64,000 bases of DNA from Bubalus kerabau. Lineage: Eukaryota > Chordata > Mammalia > Artiodactyla > Bovidae. Each line of letters begins with the position of its first letter. Within the stretch, counting starts at the first letter, position 1. The translations under genes were made by a program, and so were the position numbers. The DNA is taken from contig NC_073627.1 of the NCBI RefSeq assembly GCF_029407905.1, forward strand, positions 127,733,697 to 127,797,696, in the 5' to 3' direction. Positions 46,165-59,563 of the stretch are shown here, piece after piece. The notes under the pieces are model-generated. The model was not told the origin of the DNA and did not search any database. It saw only the letters and a program-made list of their open reading frames with translations.

Positions 46165-46740
46165 TTTAAGGTATACAGAAATAGAATGGTGTAATAGCTT
46201 CAGTGTTCCGTAAACCAGCTTCAACAATTACCAACTTATGACCAATTTTTTCTCATATATAATTCCATGCCCCTGTGTTACTTTGAAGCACATCACAGTC
46301 ATTATATCATATCATTCATTTATGTACGTATCCATCCATACATACATTTTAATTTGTATTTCTGAAAGAAAATTATTCTTTTTAAGAAACAGTCATTATC
46401 ACATATAAACAAATTACCAATAATTCTTTTATCATTAAATAACCATTCAGCCTTCAAATTTCCCTGATGGACTCTTAATTTTTTTCCCTATAGTTTATTT
46501 GAATCAGATCTGTTTATTATAATTGGGTGATAACTTGTGTCCTTTAATCTATAGGTTCATCCTTTGTCTCTTTCTTCTATGTGTTTTTTTTCCTTCTTTA
46601 TAATTTAGTTGTTGTACTGACCTGGTTGTTTATCTTCTAGAATTTCCTGAGTCTGAATTTTGTGGTAGTGTTTAACATGCTCCACTGTCCCCTGTATTTC
46701 CTGTGAATTAGTAGTTATCTAGAAGTTTAAATTCAGGTGT
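46165..46740 (-). repeat. L1M 3'-UTR fragment, antisense
   Basis: 'aaaccagcttcaacaattacc', 'ttaatctataggttc', 'ctagaatttcctgagtctg', 'tgctccactgtcccctgtatttcctg' follow the L1M end. A further diverged L1M-like piece lies at about 46900-47170. Confidence 0.75.
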
Positions 46741-47171
46741 CTCCCTGTGATTGTGCTGTCAGCTAGATATATAGATAGGTTTGTTTGTTTCACTTTGCTT
46801 TTCATATGCTATTTTTCAGTATTACCTTTAAATAATTCAATTTGTTGCATAATTATGTAAAATAATTATAAGGTTCTAAATTGAAATCAACAAGACTAGG
46901 TAAAAAATATTCAGAGAAGTCTGCTTTCTGTCCATTCTTCATCCTGTTCCCACTCTTCCTCTTAGGGGGTAACTGTTAAGAGGAAATTGATGATTTGTCC
47001 TTACATTAAAAAAAAAAAGCAAATATTTAAATATCTTCATATCCTCCTTCCCCCTTATATAAATAAATGGTAGCATATGATCTACACTTTGAGCTACCTT
47101 GCTTTTATTCTCTTAACAGTATATCCTGGCGATCAGTCCATAATAGTATCTAAAGATATTTTTAATTTCTA

Positions 47172-50100
47172 GGCTAGGACTGTGGACTATTTTTATATCT
47201 TCTACACTGATCTGAGCTGGACACATTAGGCATATAATGAATACTTTTTGAAAGTGAATGAGTAGTAACTTGAAATAATTGATGAATAATTTACTTGTTA
47301 CAGTTTTTAAATGTATTTTAAATGTATAATAGTCTAAGTCCACTTTCAGAAGCATGCTTTACATTTTTACTGTTTCTTTCTCTTTTAATAATTTTGAAAA
47401 ATTTAGATTTAGTGAAAATTTTAAATAGGTTCGGATTTTAAAAAGAAAATATCTTTTAAAGAATGAAGAGTATAGTGTTTTTAAAAGTTGAATAAACCTA
47501 TTTAGTTCCTAGTGTATGTTATTGTTATGGTATAGAATTTTACATTAATGTAGAACTCCTTCAGTATGTACAATTTGGCACGTCACTCTTTTAGTTCATC
47601 AGCATATGGCGCATAGTGTGTACCTAGCAAATCATGGGTGAATTCAGTTGTATAGAGTAATGTATACATAGTGTTCTTTATATAGTACTCTGTGAGGTTG
47701 AAGTGAAATTACGGCTTTAGTAAAAGTCATGACTTTTGAAATTGAAGTAAAATTATGGCTTTTAATGACTTAGTGCAGCAAGTCTTTTAACTTTTTGTGT
47801 TAAGTTCCTTTTACCCTTAAAAAATACACACATAAAAGTTGTGGATATAATTTCAGAAGTTGAAGAACTTACCTAGAGGCAATTGCTGAATTCCTGGCAT
47901 TTATTAGGCACTCAACTAAGACTTGATAGTATTTAAAATATGAGTCTAGGGGTTTACCTACTTGAATTTCAGTTTTTCAAATATGTCACATTTTATTTGA
48001 TCTGGGTCTTTATATATGCCTGGATCAGTTTCTACCTTGCCTGGCTGATACCTACTCATCCCTCAAATCTTAGTTTAAGGTTTACTTCTGAAATGAGGTA
48101 ATGGACGTAGGCTCTCAGTTGCTGGAGGTTACTAGGTCTCTTACCACTCCACAGTTGACTAACTGTGACTTTGGGTAATGGAATTCCTTTATTGGTAAAA
48201 TAATAAATTTTATTTCATTAAGGTTGTAAGCTAAAATGCAACAATGGATAGACTAACTTAATGTAGTAGGAAAATATTTTGACAAAACTCATGTAACAAC
48301 AAGATAAGTTCACTATTACCATAGCAAGCATGGGCATTTAGCTTCCACTTGGTTTTTTTAAATTAAAAGTTCTCAGATTTTTTTGTGAATCCAAATTGCT
48401 TTTGAACAACATGTCTCTCTAGTATGGCACTTTATTTTAATAAATTTTTTTGATTTGGTGACATTTTATTATCTATTAGTTAAAACCTAAATCTGAAGTC
48501 TTAAAATTAATCCAGTTATTACTTACTGAATGTTTACAGTGTACAGGCACTATACTGTTAAGTTGTTGGGATTCAAGAATTGTGTAGTCCCTGCCTTTAG
48601 AAACCTTAAACTGCATGACAATATGGGAAGTTCACTGTATTTCCAAAGTTAAATACATTTCTACAATACAAGAGATGCCCCAATACATAACCATTTCCAG
48701 ATGAACATTTGAGACTTTTTAAAAAAGATAGGCTAAGTACAAGACTGAATTGAAAAGTAACCCTTTGAATTCAGTCTTGAAGAATGGATAGGATTTAATG
48801 TTCAGGTTAAATGCAACAAGGAAGAACAAAGCTGAGAACCCCAAAACTGTATTTGACACCATTCATATTTAATTAATGGTTTAATATGTGGCAGATATGA
48901 TTAAATATTTTAATAACATGGCCTTTTAGAGGCTACCTCTATTCTGCGTATGCTGTTGGAAGATTTCTTGGTTGTTATTTTGTTCCGGTATTTTTTTTGT
49001 TCCTTGCTTGTGTGTCTCCTTTTTCTTTTCCTTTTAAAAATTGGGTATTTTATGCAATTTAATGGCAGATAGAAAAATTTTCTCAGATGGACCAGATGCT
49101 ATAGGTTAGTTGAAGGACATGACCAGCTGCTTAAAATGTGTGTTTTGTGCAGGGCTGTTCAAAGTAGAGCACGTATTGAAATATAACTTCGGCTTCTCAT
49201 AGCTTGTGTTCTTTTTTACCATCTTTTAATGTGTAAAAGGAACACATTCTGTTAGTTTGGAAATGAAAATAAACTTCCTTTCAGTACTCCTCAGTTCTTT
49301 AAGGTGGTATTTCCCCCATTTCTGCGTTCATCAGCTAACCAGTCAGTCATAGTTTCTAGAGAGATCTTATGGTTTAATAGTTCATAAGAGTGGGTTGCTA
49401 TTTGACATACTTCTTACTGATGTGTAGTTTAATTTCTGCCTTATAATTGAAAAATGGCCACATGTTAGAGTTCTGGTGACTGAGAGCGCCAGAGAACTCC
49501 CTCCCTGGTGTTTTCAGCTTGTGAGCCTGCACTGCGCAGTCCCTAATGCTGCTGTGGGACTGCGTTTCTAGTTGTAGCATGTCACCTTACACTTCACTTT
49601 TGTGAGGGCATCTTTTTATTTAATTTCCAGTTAGCATAATGACTTGAACTGTGTTATTCACTGTTCCATGGTGAAGTTGTCCTAAGGAGAGAAGAAATAA
49701 AAATGTTCAGTTTCAACTTTACTTGTGAATGGAGTGAAGTTTGAAAGCCTTTTATGGCCATTGTTCAGCAGACTGAAAATCTCATTTGAAATCCCAGAAA
49801 TGTTAAGGCAGCTTAACATTAGGTTGGATTTTAGTAACATTTTGGAATGTATGTCGCTAATTTCTGTGATTTCATTGTTGATCAGCAACTTAGGTATGCA
49901 TTTTTCCAAAGTCAACCTATGACTTTTAGTCTAAATTCACTTGCAGTAGCTTTTCAACAGTGATAAGTACCTAGGGAGATAATGAAATTTTACTTTTTTT
50001 TTTTTTTGACATTTATAATAGAAACTGATTTGATTTTCATGTAAGACATACTGAATTTGTTGAGAACTACTTAAAAAAATAACATGTTTACTTGCCATAA

Positions 50101-53100
50101 AATATTAATCATTTACAGGTCTGTGTTTTTTTGTTGTTTGTTTTGGAATGCAGAAGCATAAAATTAGATGGCAAGATTTTCATTCTTAACTAATTGTCAT
50201 ATAAAGTTGAATCCTGATGTCTGGGTAAAGAGTGCTTAAGTATAAAATTCTTATAGCTGTTTGGTCTAAAAATAATCTATTGCTTATAGAGATCACTTAT
50301 CTAAGAAGATTAGTTTATAGATAGTATGGTATGAAGGTAAAATTTGATATGAACCACGTATGAGTACTGTCAAACATTTTTCAAAAGAAGTATAGAAATG
50401 GAGAATGTTTACTTTTTTCCCCCCTCGTAAGAGTGAAGGCTACTCAGATAATTTATATCTCTTAAGTAGATCTTGTTTATAAGACTTTACTAAATTTGTG
50501 TTTAATTTCAGGTTAATTTACTCATCTCTTGTTAACTTCCTTTTGGTTGTTAACACTTAATAAAGTGAAAATGTTGACTTATTGGAAGCTTTTTAATCAA
50601 AAGTTTTTAAATCTCTTAGTCATTGTTTGTTATAAATTAAAGGTATTTTCATGGTTAAGTTTTTAGCATTTTGAGTTGCTTGCCAGATTGTTGTTGATTC
50701 TGCTGATAAAAAGGAATATTTTAATTGAGCATCAAGCATGTGCAAGGTCACTTTTTCTTTTTAAATTATATAGATGTACTTGACATATACAAGAATAGAT
50801 TTGATTTGTTTTTTAGTTTTTCAATCTTGATCTGATATCATTAGCTCTGGATAGAGATATAAAATCTGGGGATAAAATTATTTTTGTGATAAATGTTTGG
50901 ATTCAAATATAAGGGCAGTCTAATAATGGATTATTTAAAATTGGATCTTGTCCGGTAAATGTGTGTACCTTTTATTTCCATGACAGTTTTACCTTAGAAT
51001 TTCAACTTTTGTTGTACTTTCGAAAATTAGTGCACGGTGGACTTGAGATCATCTACTCTTATCCCCATCTCTTGCAAATATATTTTAAGTGAAGACAGCA
51101 TAACTCTATAATGAGAAAATAATTTGTGCTCTTTCCTTCTGCCTAAATATATTGTCAATTTATAATTATCTCAAGATCAAAGAATAGCTGTTTAGAGCTG
51201 CTGATTGAGAGCAAATGTTTTATTGGCAGTACCTTGAAGTGCGTAGGTCACTTTTGATTTTGCTTTGTAACTAGCACCTGAATTACCTACTGTAGGGAAA
51301 GAAAGTCCTAATTTCTAGAAAGCTTTTCAATACTCTTTCTGTATAAAGTCTAAAGATGTAGGAAACAGGCTGGTTATGATTGATCCATAAGGTTATAAAG
51401 TAATTAAAAAAATTAAGCTTTGAAAAAAGTCAGGTGAGAGGAATTCAGGACATAAATTCACAAATTTAACTGAAGAAAGGTTTTATATAAAGAAAAGGTG
51501 TGCAACCAATGTTAATCTTGAAACTCCTTATATTGTACTAACCATTTTTTATTGTTAGTCTGATTTTTTTTAAAAATGAACTTTATCTATGGCTTTATTT
51601 AGAAATAGCATTACTTTCCACTTTTAAGCAGGATTTTAATCTTCAATAAAATTTCACTTTTGAAAAATCACCTCACTCCCATGTTATTAGTATTTTGGTC
51701 TACACTCAGTACCCTGTATCTACTCTACCTTTTGGTTGACTTTAAAAATTATATAAATTTGTGGGAGAATAAATATAACTTAAGTATTTCTATAAATGTA
51801 TTCTTATTTGAATCTAGTGTGACTGGTTTTTATGTGTAGGAAATACTTCCCCTAAAACATTCATAATGTTGAACCTAAATGTTCTAGATTGGTGAGTTAC
51901 TGGTTAAAAAAAAAAAAATCCATCAATTCTTAAGTTGTGGGATATTTGTATTGGTTCTTAATACCGTGACTGCTTTGGTTGTTGTATAAGTCCCTTTATT
52001 CTTCTGTTTGAAATGCTCTAGTTTGGGAAATTTCCTTTATTATCTGATTTAGCAGATGAAATGTAATGGATGTACCACAGATCATCTTAATTTTCAAGTT
52101 TTTGTTAAACTATCTTTGGTGTATAATTCTTTATGGGTAGTCCAAGAGGAGTTGTGTTCAGCTATGATTGTGCCACCACTTAACATCAGCGGCTAAGGGT
52201 CTCCTCTCTGACTTTTTCTTCCTTTCATTAGATTTTTAAACTGATTCAACATTATTTAAGTATAGAAGGAGATAGAGTTGTAAAACAAATTTCTGATTTG
52301 ATGATTCTCAGTATTAAGCAGTGGGGATCCTTTTTCTTCCTTTAGCTATATCCCATACATATGTATATTTTGATTTAGAGGGAAAAACTTTTATTTTCTT
52401 TATGTATAATGTGGATATGGTTATTTATAATTTTTTTAAATTAATATAACTAATAAAGTTTGTTTGGAAACCTCAAAAGCTGTTTAGTAGTATACCTGCA
52501 ACCTTAGCAGTCCCTTTTTATCTATACAGATTTCCCTGCCTATTGTGACTGTTTGCCCTAATTTAAATTTCCCATGGCTTTGGGTTGCAGACTTGGTTTT
52601 CTGCAAGAGTGCCCATGCTTACATGGTCATATATTCTCGGTGACTTTTCCACTTTTTCTTTTTTGTTGTTTTGTTGATTGCTAAAGGGAAAGAGGATTTT
52701 TTTTTTTAACTTGTTTCTTCGTTTTGATCTTTCTTCCTTAGCCCATCTATTTGTGCGTTGTTTTGTTTTGTTTTGCAGATTGGGAAGAATTATTGTGTGG
52801 ACTTAGATCCATGGGGACTAGAAGTGAAAAACTAATTTTGTTCTTGGTTTTGTTTTCTTAATGGCAGTAGCAATTTAATTTTTGCTCAAAAAAATTGAGA
52901 AGCTCAAAAGATATGTTAGCTCTGTGCATGAAATTGATAGAAAATTATTAATCCCGAAATTTTCTTTTCATAGTTGCTCTACTGTTGAAATAAAAATGTT
53001 ATGTTATAGTTGAACTAAGTAAATCCTAGAAATACTAATTAGCAGTGTACAGTATTGTTATACATTTTAAATTTAAATATTATTGTATATTCAGAAGTTA

Positions 53101-55248
53101 TTCACAGGGAATCAGTTGTAATTTGATATTCAATTTTTGTTTTTTTAGCATTTGTTGTCCATGGTGTGTATATACTCAGATAGACATATGAATATACATT
53201 TGACTAGGGACATACATTTTTAACTTGACCACATTTAACCAGATTTAAAAGTTTGCTTATTCCTGCAAAACATGCTTATTTTTCAAATATGAAGAATTTT
53301 GTTTTATGAAACAACTTTATGCTGCTGAATGTTAAATCCTTGGAGAAGTGCTGTGGCAATTTAAATATTGGATAGTTCATTACTATTGTAAGGGAAAAGT
53401 AGAGCCCGCTAGCCCTAACATCTCCCCCAAATACTTTTTCATTAATATCTGAAGACTTTAAAATATCAAATTAATGTGATCAAAGCTACTTCTATTTTAC
53501 ATTTGTTTCATGAGGTGCCATCACACAGCATTATTTAACTGGATTTTGTATTTATTATGTTAATATACAATAATAAAAAGATCCTTTTTAGCATTTAAAA
53601 TTGTAATAATTTCCTAACATGCCATAAAATGATATTATGATGTACAATTAACTAATTGGCTAAGAAAACTTTCTAATGTTGATAAAAAGGATTAATTTTG
53701 ATATGCATAATTTTAGGTGTGTTTGTTTAATTGATTATATACCATGACAGTGAAGTATCTGAAATTCTCTTTCTTGTTGTCTGTTAAGTACTTTGGGAAT
53801 TGGGGTAAGGGCAGGGTTTCTTTGTGTCTGATAATTGTAGTTTTTTGTGAATTTTAGAGCTCCTAGAGTATGAAACTGATTTACGAAATTTACTATTACC
53901 AGGAAAAAAAGAGCATTATTAAAATTTTATTTTATTATTTTATAGTTACTGTATCTTGCATTTTGATTTCTACCAAATGATTCCTCAAGAAGCAATTTCT
54001 TTTAAAGAACAATGAGTTTCAAACTAAGAAGAAAATGTATACTGATAGTCTAATTAGTCTTTACTTAATGTACATATATAACTACTGAGAAACACAAATC
54101 ACCTCTAAAATGTATTTGTTTCTAGTATTTCCATCAAATCAGGGTATAATCTGTGAGATGAAAAGTGATCCAGTTGTGAAAGTATGCAGTTTTTAAAATA
54201 ACACAGAATTCTTCTGTTAGCACACTTTACTAGCAAATGTTTATTAGTTCTTAAAGCTCATGCATAGATTTATTGTGTGTGGCTTTCATAGGAGAGCACT
54301 ATAAAGCCGAACTTGAAATTTATTAAGGAAAGAACAAACTGGTGAAGTGCTTTCATGCTATTAAAAAACTTCACAGACAATCGTCAGATGACTTTTTTTT
54401 TTTTTTTTTTAAAGGTCATGATTGCCTGGTGCCTTTTCCAGTCTTTATTTGAAACTCTCATTTTGTAGGATTTCTTTTTTGTTCTCCCTCTTTCTTTTTT
54501 CTTTTGGCAGTGGGTGGAAGATTCTTTTAAAACTGAATGGCTGAACATGTATAGTAACTACTAAAGTATAATGGAAATACTTTTATTCTTGATATTTTTT
54601 TAAGGCCAGAAAATGCTGAGAAGGTAAGCCTATGAGGGTAAAATTACATTGTGCAGTGTGGAAACTGTTCAGTTTTTTGTTTAGGAAAGTGGATTCTGAC
54701 TTAGGGCTTTAAATAAAGGTGGTCTGTGAAATATTTTGCAGCTCTGTTATAGCTTGGTGAGTTTGAGGTTTTAATGTTTTAGTGTTCTAGCTGATTGTTG
54801 GTGTTTTCGGAAAAAATAATATTCTATATATGGGAGAAGATAGGGAGTGAGACCAGAACAAGAACTGGGGCGGGGCGGGGGGAGAAAACCTCCTTCCCAA
54901 AATATTGCCTCCTGACAGGTTGAGATTTATATGCCATTATAGATTTTCAAAACAGTGCTTAAACTCTCTTTTTCTAATAGTTCACTTAAACTTTGACATA
55001 TTTCACAAAATTTGATTGTGATAAGTATTACAGTTTTAACTCTGGTCTTTATCCTAAATTGATTTAAGGCTTACTGAATTAATAAAAAATGCCTTAATGT
55101 TCAGTTAAATTATTGTGTTCAATTAAGTAACAGTTCTTTGACTATAGTATTTTATTTTATTAATGTGATAAGTTAAGATTATAAAAGGTTTTTAATAAAA
55201 GTCCAGAAGCTGAATTAATGAAATTAACCTTTATATTTTGCCATAGAG
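47172..55248. other. Intron interior, no gene or recent repeat seen
   Basis: AT-rich sequence with no ruminant insertion. Small items are a diverged tandem duplication with a 16-base palindrome (47698-47771), an L2-like piece at 48035-48115 and a G-rich run at 54867-54884. Nothing else recognised. Confidence 0.5.
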
Positions 55249-55373
55249 ACAAAATACGTCTTGGTGTGTAATAATTTTTTTCTTAGTATTATATGGACAT
55301 CTATTGGCTTTCAGCAAATAGAAACCCGTATAATACTAAGAAAAAAATTATTACACACCAAGACATATTTTGT
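55249..55373. repeat. Long inverted repeat: 45-bp arms, one mismatch
   Basis: Arm 55249-55293 pairs with 55329-55373 along 45 positions with a single mismatch (C at 55257 against A at 55365). A G-T wobble and two more pairs extend it inward, leaving about 29 bases of loop. The mismatch is a CpG-to-CpA change. The arm contains TTGGTGTGTAATAATT. It matches no element I know, and the ORF at 55261-55449 crosses it by chance. Confidence 0.95.
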
Positions 55374-58300
55374 TTTAATTTTAAATATTGACAGGTTCAT
55401 ACTTTTTTTAAATTGCAAAAACTTATGGCAAATGTGTAAAATATGCTAGTGGTTGGTTTATTTAGATATTAAGTGATTAGACATTGTGAAATAGGAATAA
55501 AGCCTTGGATCTTATTTAAGAAAATTAATTTAAAAGTATTAATATTAGCACTAGATAAATCTTTTGAAATATAGTAAATCCATATACATAGTTATTTTTA
55601 ATCAGTAATTAGAGATGCTAATATCTGTTTTGGAAGTCATAAACTATTTTGAAAAGTATGAAAGGAGAAAAGTAAACTTCTTTGAGACAGATTTGTATCA
55701 TTTTGACACTGGATGTTATTTGTGAATTCATGTCACAAAAATGTATGTAACAGGTATCTTTTAATTCAGTAGGCTGCTGAAAACTGTTGTGATAAAGTTA
55801 GAAAATTTATAAATTTTTTTTTTCTTTTTTAAAATTTAGTGGTTCATCTTGGTACTTTGTCTCAATTTCAGTCTGCTTAATTTAGACATATTATGATTGT
55901 TTAAAAAATTTATTTCAAGTTAAATGTTATTGCTTGGATGCATTTCACTGTTTCTATTATATTTTATCCATCTATGACACTATCAGCCAATTATTACTAT
56001 TTCATTGTTCTTTTTGTGGTGGTGTTGTAAGGTACAGACTTCAGATCTGAGTAAGAGCTAGTGTATATTACAGTATATATGACCATTTCTAATTTGACCT
56101 GTTACTGTAAAGAAGGCTAACAAGTGTGTATGACTGGCCCACCCCTTTTGGAGCAGTTGAAAACAGGCCTCAGAAGACTCAAAGGAATTCTTTTAACTCC
56201 TAGCAGGGCCACGGGGTCAATGTCAGATTTAGTCATGCTGTTATTTTAGCCCAGTGGTCCAGAGAGATGACTGAAAAGTGAGTCTTTTATTTCTTTTTTT
56301 GTGTGGTTATTAACAGGATTAAATGTAAGCCATTGTGTACTTAGTACCAATTAGTTTCTCATCTGAGAGGTTCATTATGATTTTTTGTCAGCCTTCGTCT
56401 TGTAATATTTGTTTCATTGTTTGACTAGTTAAGGGGCTGAATGGACTAAAGAAAAGTTTTATAGCAGTGCTTTTAAATTCATTGAGAATTTTAATAGGTA
56501 GTCAACTTTTCGGATATGTAGACCTTGATTAAAAAATGGACCACTTTGAAAATTGACATGGAAGATGGTGAAGTTAAATAACTTGTTAAAAATTTTTATT
56601 TTCCTGTTGTATTTTTCTTTAGTGTTAAAATTAGGCTCTCTTTATTATATCAAATAATACTTCTTTATTTTTACAAATTTGCTTTGGTTCTTACACATAT
56701 GTCTAAAAATATGTTCAATTTGTTGTGAATATGTAATTATTGTTTGGGAGGCGCACACACCAAAAAAAAAAAAAGAAAAACATACCTTCAAAATTAAAAA
56801 ACCCTAAAATTTATAAATGGGGAACATAAACTGACCTATTAAAAACAGAACATAAGAATTCTGAACATAATAAAGATAACTGTCAGATGTAAACAAGCCT
56901 TGATTTAAAAGGAGGCAGCCTTTATGCTATTATAAATAAGTAAAAATGCAAAGTTATATGAGTTCAGAAAAGAGGAGCATACTTAACTTTTTAAATTGCT
57001 TATCAATTGGTGGTTTTTAAAAAATCCTTGACTTTAAAAATTCTGTTAAGTTTTTCACTGAATAACATCCCTCATTTAAAATCTATTTCAGTAAAATTTT
57101 GGACAAAAATTGTTCTTATAAGTTGGATTGGAGATGCAGATTTCATTTAGAAGCAAGGAATATAACCCAGAATTAAAATAGAAGCATTGTTTTGTTAGTA
57201 GGTAATTACCTGGTACAGTAGGTTTTGTACCCCATTGTTTAAGTGTGTAACACACTTTTTCACATGAATTCACCTTTGAATGGAAATGCTTGGAGTCTGG
57301 TTCAGGTTTGACATTGAGTTCGTTTTTCACACATTAAAAATGATCAATATTTAAATAAGAGCAATTGCTATTTTAACTTACTCTTTAGATGAGTTGATTG
57401 ATTTTTCTCACGTTATTAGATATACTGTATTTAGATATTATCCCCTTGTACTGACTTCTTTGCTTATTGCCAAAGTTTTTTGGTACCTAAATTACTTTAT
57501 TATGATTTTGATTATTTAAGATTTGATGATCCAGATAATTATGAAGTATATACATCCTGACATTCAGGGGTTTTTCCTCAAAATGATTTTAGGCATAGTG
57601 AATTTACAGCCCTTGCTTTTTAGTATTTGTGTATCCAGTTTTCTTAGATACAAGCACATTTCTATTAAGTCTATATATGGATGTTATTTTTCTTTTCTCT
57701 TTAGTTGTAATTTGGGAAGGATTTAGATTCTCCCAATGAAAAACCTTACTTCTGACCATATGACTATATGCCTCTATTACCAAATTACACCTGTTTTATC
57801 ATTGTGTAGTAGTCTCTCTTTATTCTCCCTACCCCATTTTTAACACTAAAAATGTGTGGTAACTGTATTAAGTTGCCAGAAGATTTTTAATTAACAGGAA
57901 GTAAATCAGTAGTAACTTCCTCTGGTGATTTGTTGTTCATTATATAGGAAAGTAGTTTCTTTGAAGAGGAAAACGCGATTTGAGAGGCAAAACAAATGCA
58001 AAAAAAAAAAAATACGCATTTTTGCTATTCAACATTCCCACAAGATATTTGGAAAATAAGAGAGAAATCTTTAGTTTAATGGGCTTGTAATATGAAAAGG
58101 GCAGATTTTAGAATAAAAGTTAATTTCTTCTTTTTATTACTTTGTATTTGACTTCAGAGGAGGCTATTAAGTTGAAAAATCTGACTCAATAGCAAGTGCT
58201 CTAAGAGTCATAAAATTTAGATAATTTTAAATTAGTGAAAATCTTTCTGATTGACCGAATATTTGAAAAACATAGCTAATAACATCAACTAACTTAACAA

Positions 58301-59356
58301 CTCTCTTAAAGTTGAACTAACCTTAGGTATATGATAGAGTAGGTCAGGAAATTAGCATTCAGATAACTGTAGACAATACAAGGTAGACTGTCTTAAAGAT
58401 GATTTGTTAGGACTTCTGTTTCTTTTAGCATCTTTAGTAAAGCCACTACAGAATATTATTTTGTTATAAAAAATGTTTTAGAGATAATGGACTTTGTAAT
58501 TGAAAAATGTTGTGTCCCATGAAAACTACATTTAATCATACTTTGTATTTCTCTCTACTAGAGGAAGCCTAGCAAATATAGAAAACAAAACGAAAAACTT
58601 TTTTGACAGTCTAATGTTGCGTAATGTAGAGATATAGTTGTGTGATCTTATTTATTCCATGAAATTAAAATGCAAAGTTACAAAGAATAAAAATACAACC
58701 TTCCAAGTGTCTAAATCCCAAGATCATAAATGGAAGTTGAGTAAATAGTGAAGACAGTAGAGATCTAATTTTTAAGTCACCTAGCTAAATTTTATATACA
58801 AAGCATTAATCTTTCAGGCTGTTACATTTTCTACAATGCAGATGACCTTTTTTTTTTTTTTTTTCTGTAAAAGGCATGACAATCATGATAGAATTAAAAG
58901 TAATAGCTTATGCAATGCTTTTCATTAGCAACCAAGGAACCATCCATATTTGACTATTTTGTAACTTAGAATTACTTTTCAATGGATTTTTAATGTAAAA
59001 CAACCTTTTGTGGTTTTGAAAGAAAAGAGGCATTATTTTGTTTTAACTTATTGTATCTGATGAGTTTTATTTCATTTTGCACAAAGGGTATTATAGATCC
59101 TTATCCACAAAAGTAGTCATGTATATACTGTTATATTATTGGTTCAGACAGGCTCATTGACCACTTAAAAACATTTAGGTTTTAAAGTTGCTACTATCTG
59201 TCAGCTAATTTTTGACACATTTTAGCATATGAGAGTTTGATTATAAAGGGATTTCATAAAGGTGCTCTGTGAGAACATTGATGGTAATGATGTTTGTATC
59301 TGTATCTTTTACTGACTTTTACCTGGTATGGTAAACTATCAGGAATTGTTTCTTCA
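55374..59356. other. Intron interior, no gene or recent repeat seen
   Basis: AT-rich, non-coding, with poly-A and poly-T runs (for example 56762-56774 and 58850-58864). No RNA gene recognised. Confidence 0.5.
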
Positions 59357-59563
59357 TATGGGCTTACCTGGCTCAGACAATAAAAAATCTGCCTGCAATG
59401 CAGGAGGCCTGGGTTCAATCCCTGGGTTAGGAAAATCCCCTGGAGAAGGGAATGGCTGCCCACTCCAATATTCTTGCCTGGAGAATCCCATGAACAGAGG
59501 CGTCTGGAGGGCTACAATCCATGGAGTTGCAAAGAGTCAGACACGACTGAGAGACTAACACTT
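59357..59563 (+). mobile_element. Bov-tA SINE
   Basis: 'ggcttacctggctcagacaat' head with a short deletion, then the 'aatccctgggttagg' body and 'agtcagacacgactgagaga' end. It is the only ruminant SINE in the last 24 kb. Confidence 0.92.

Noticed and set aside
54867..54884. G-quadruplex at a C-interrupted G-run
   Set aside because: Runs are present but isolated in an intron with no promoter or boundary nearby; too little to call functional.
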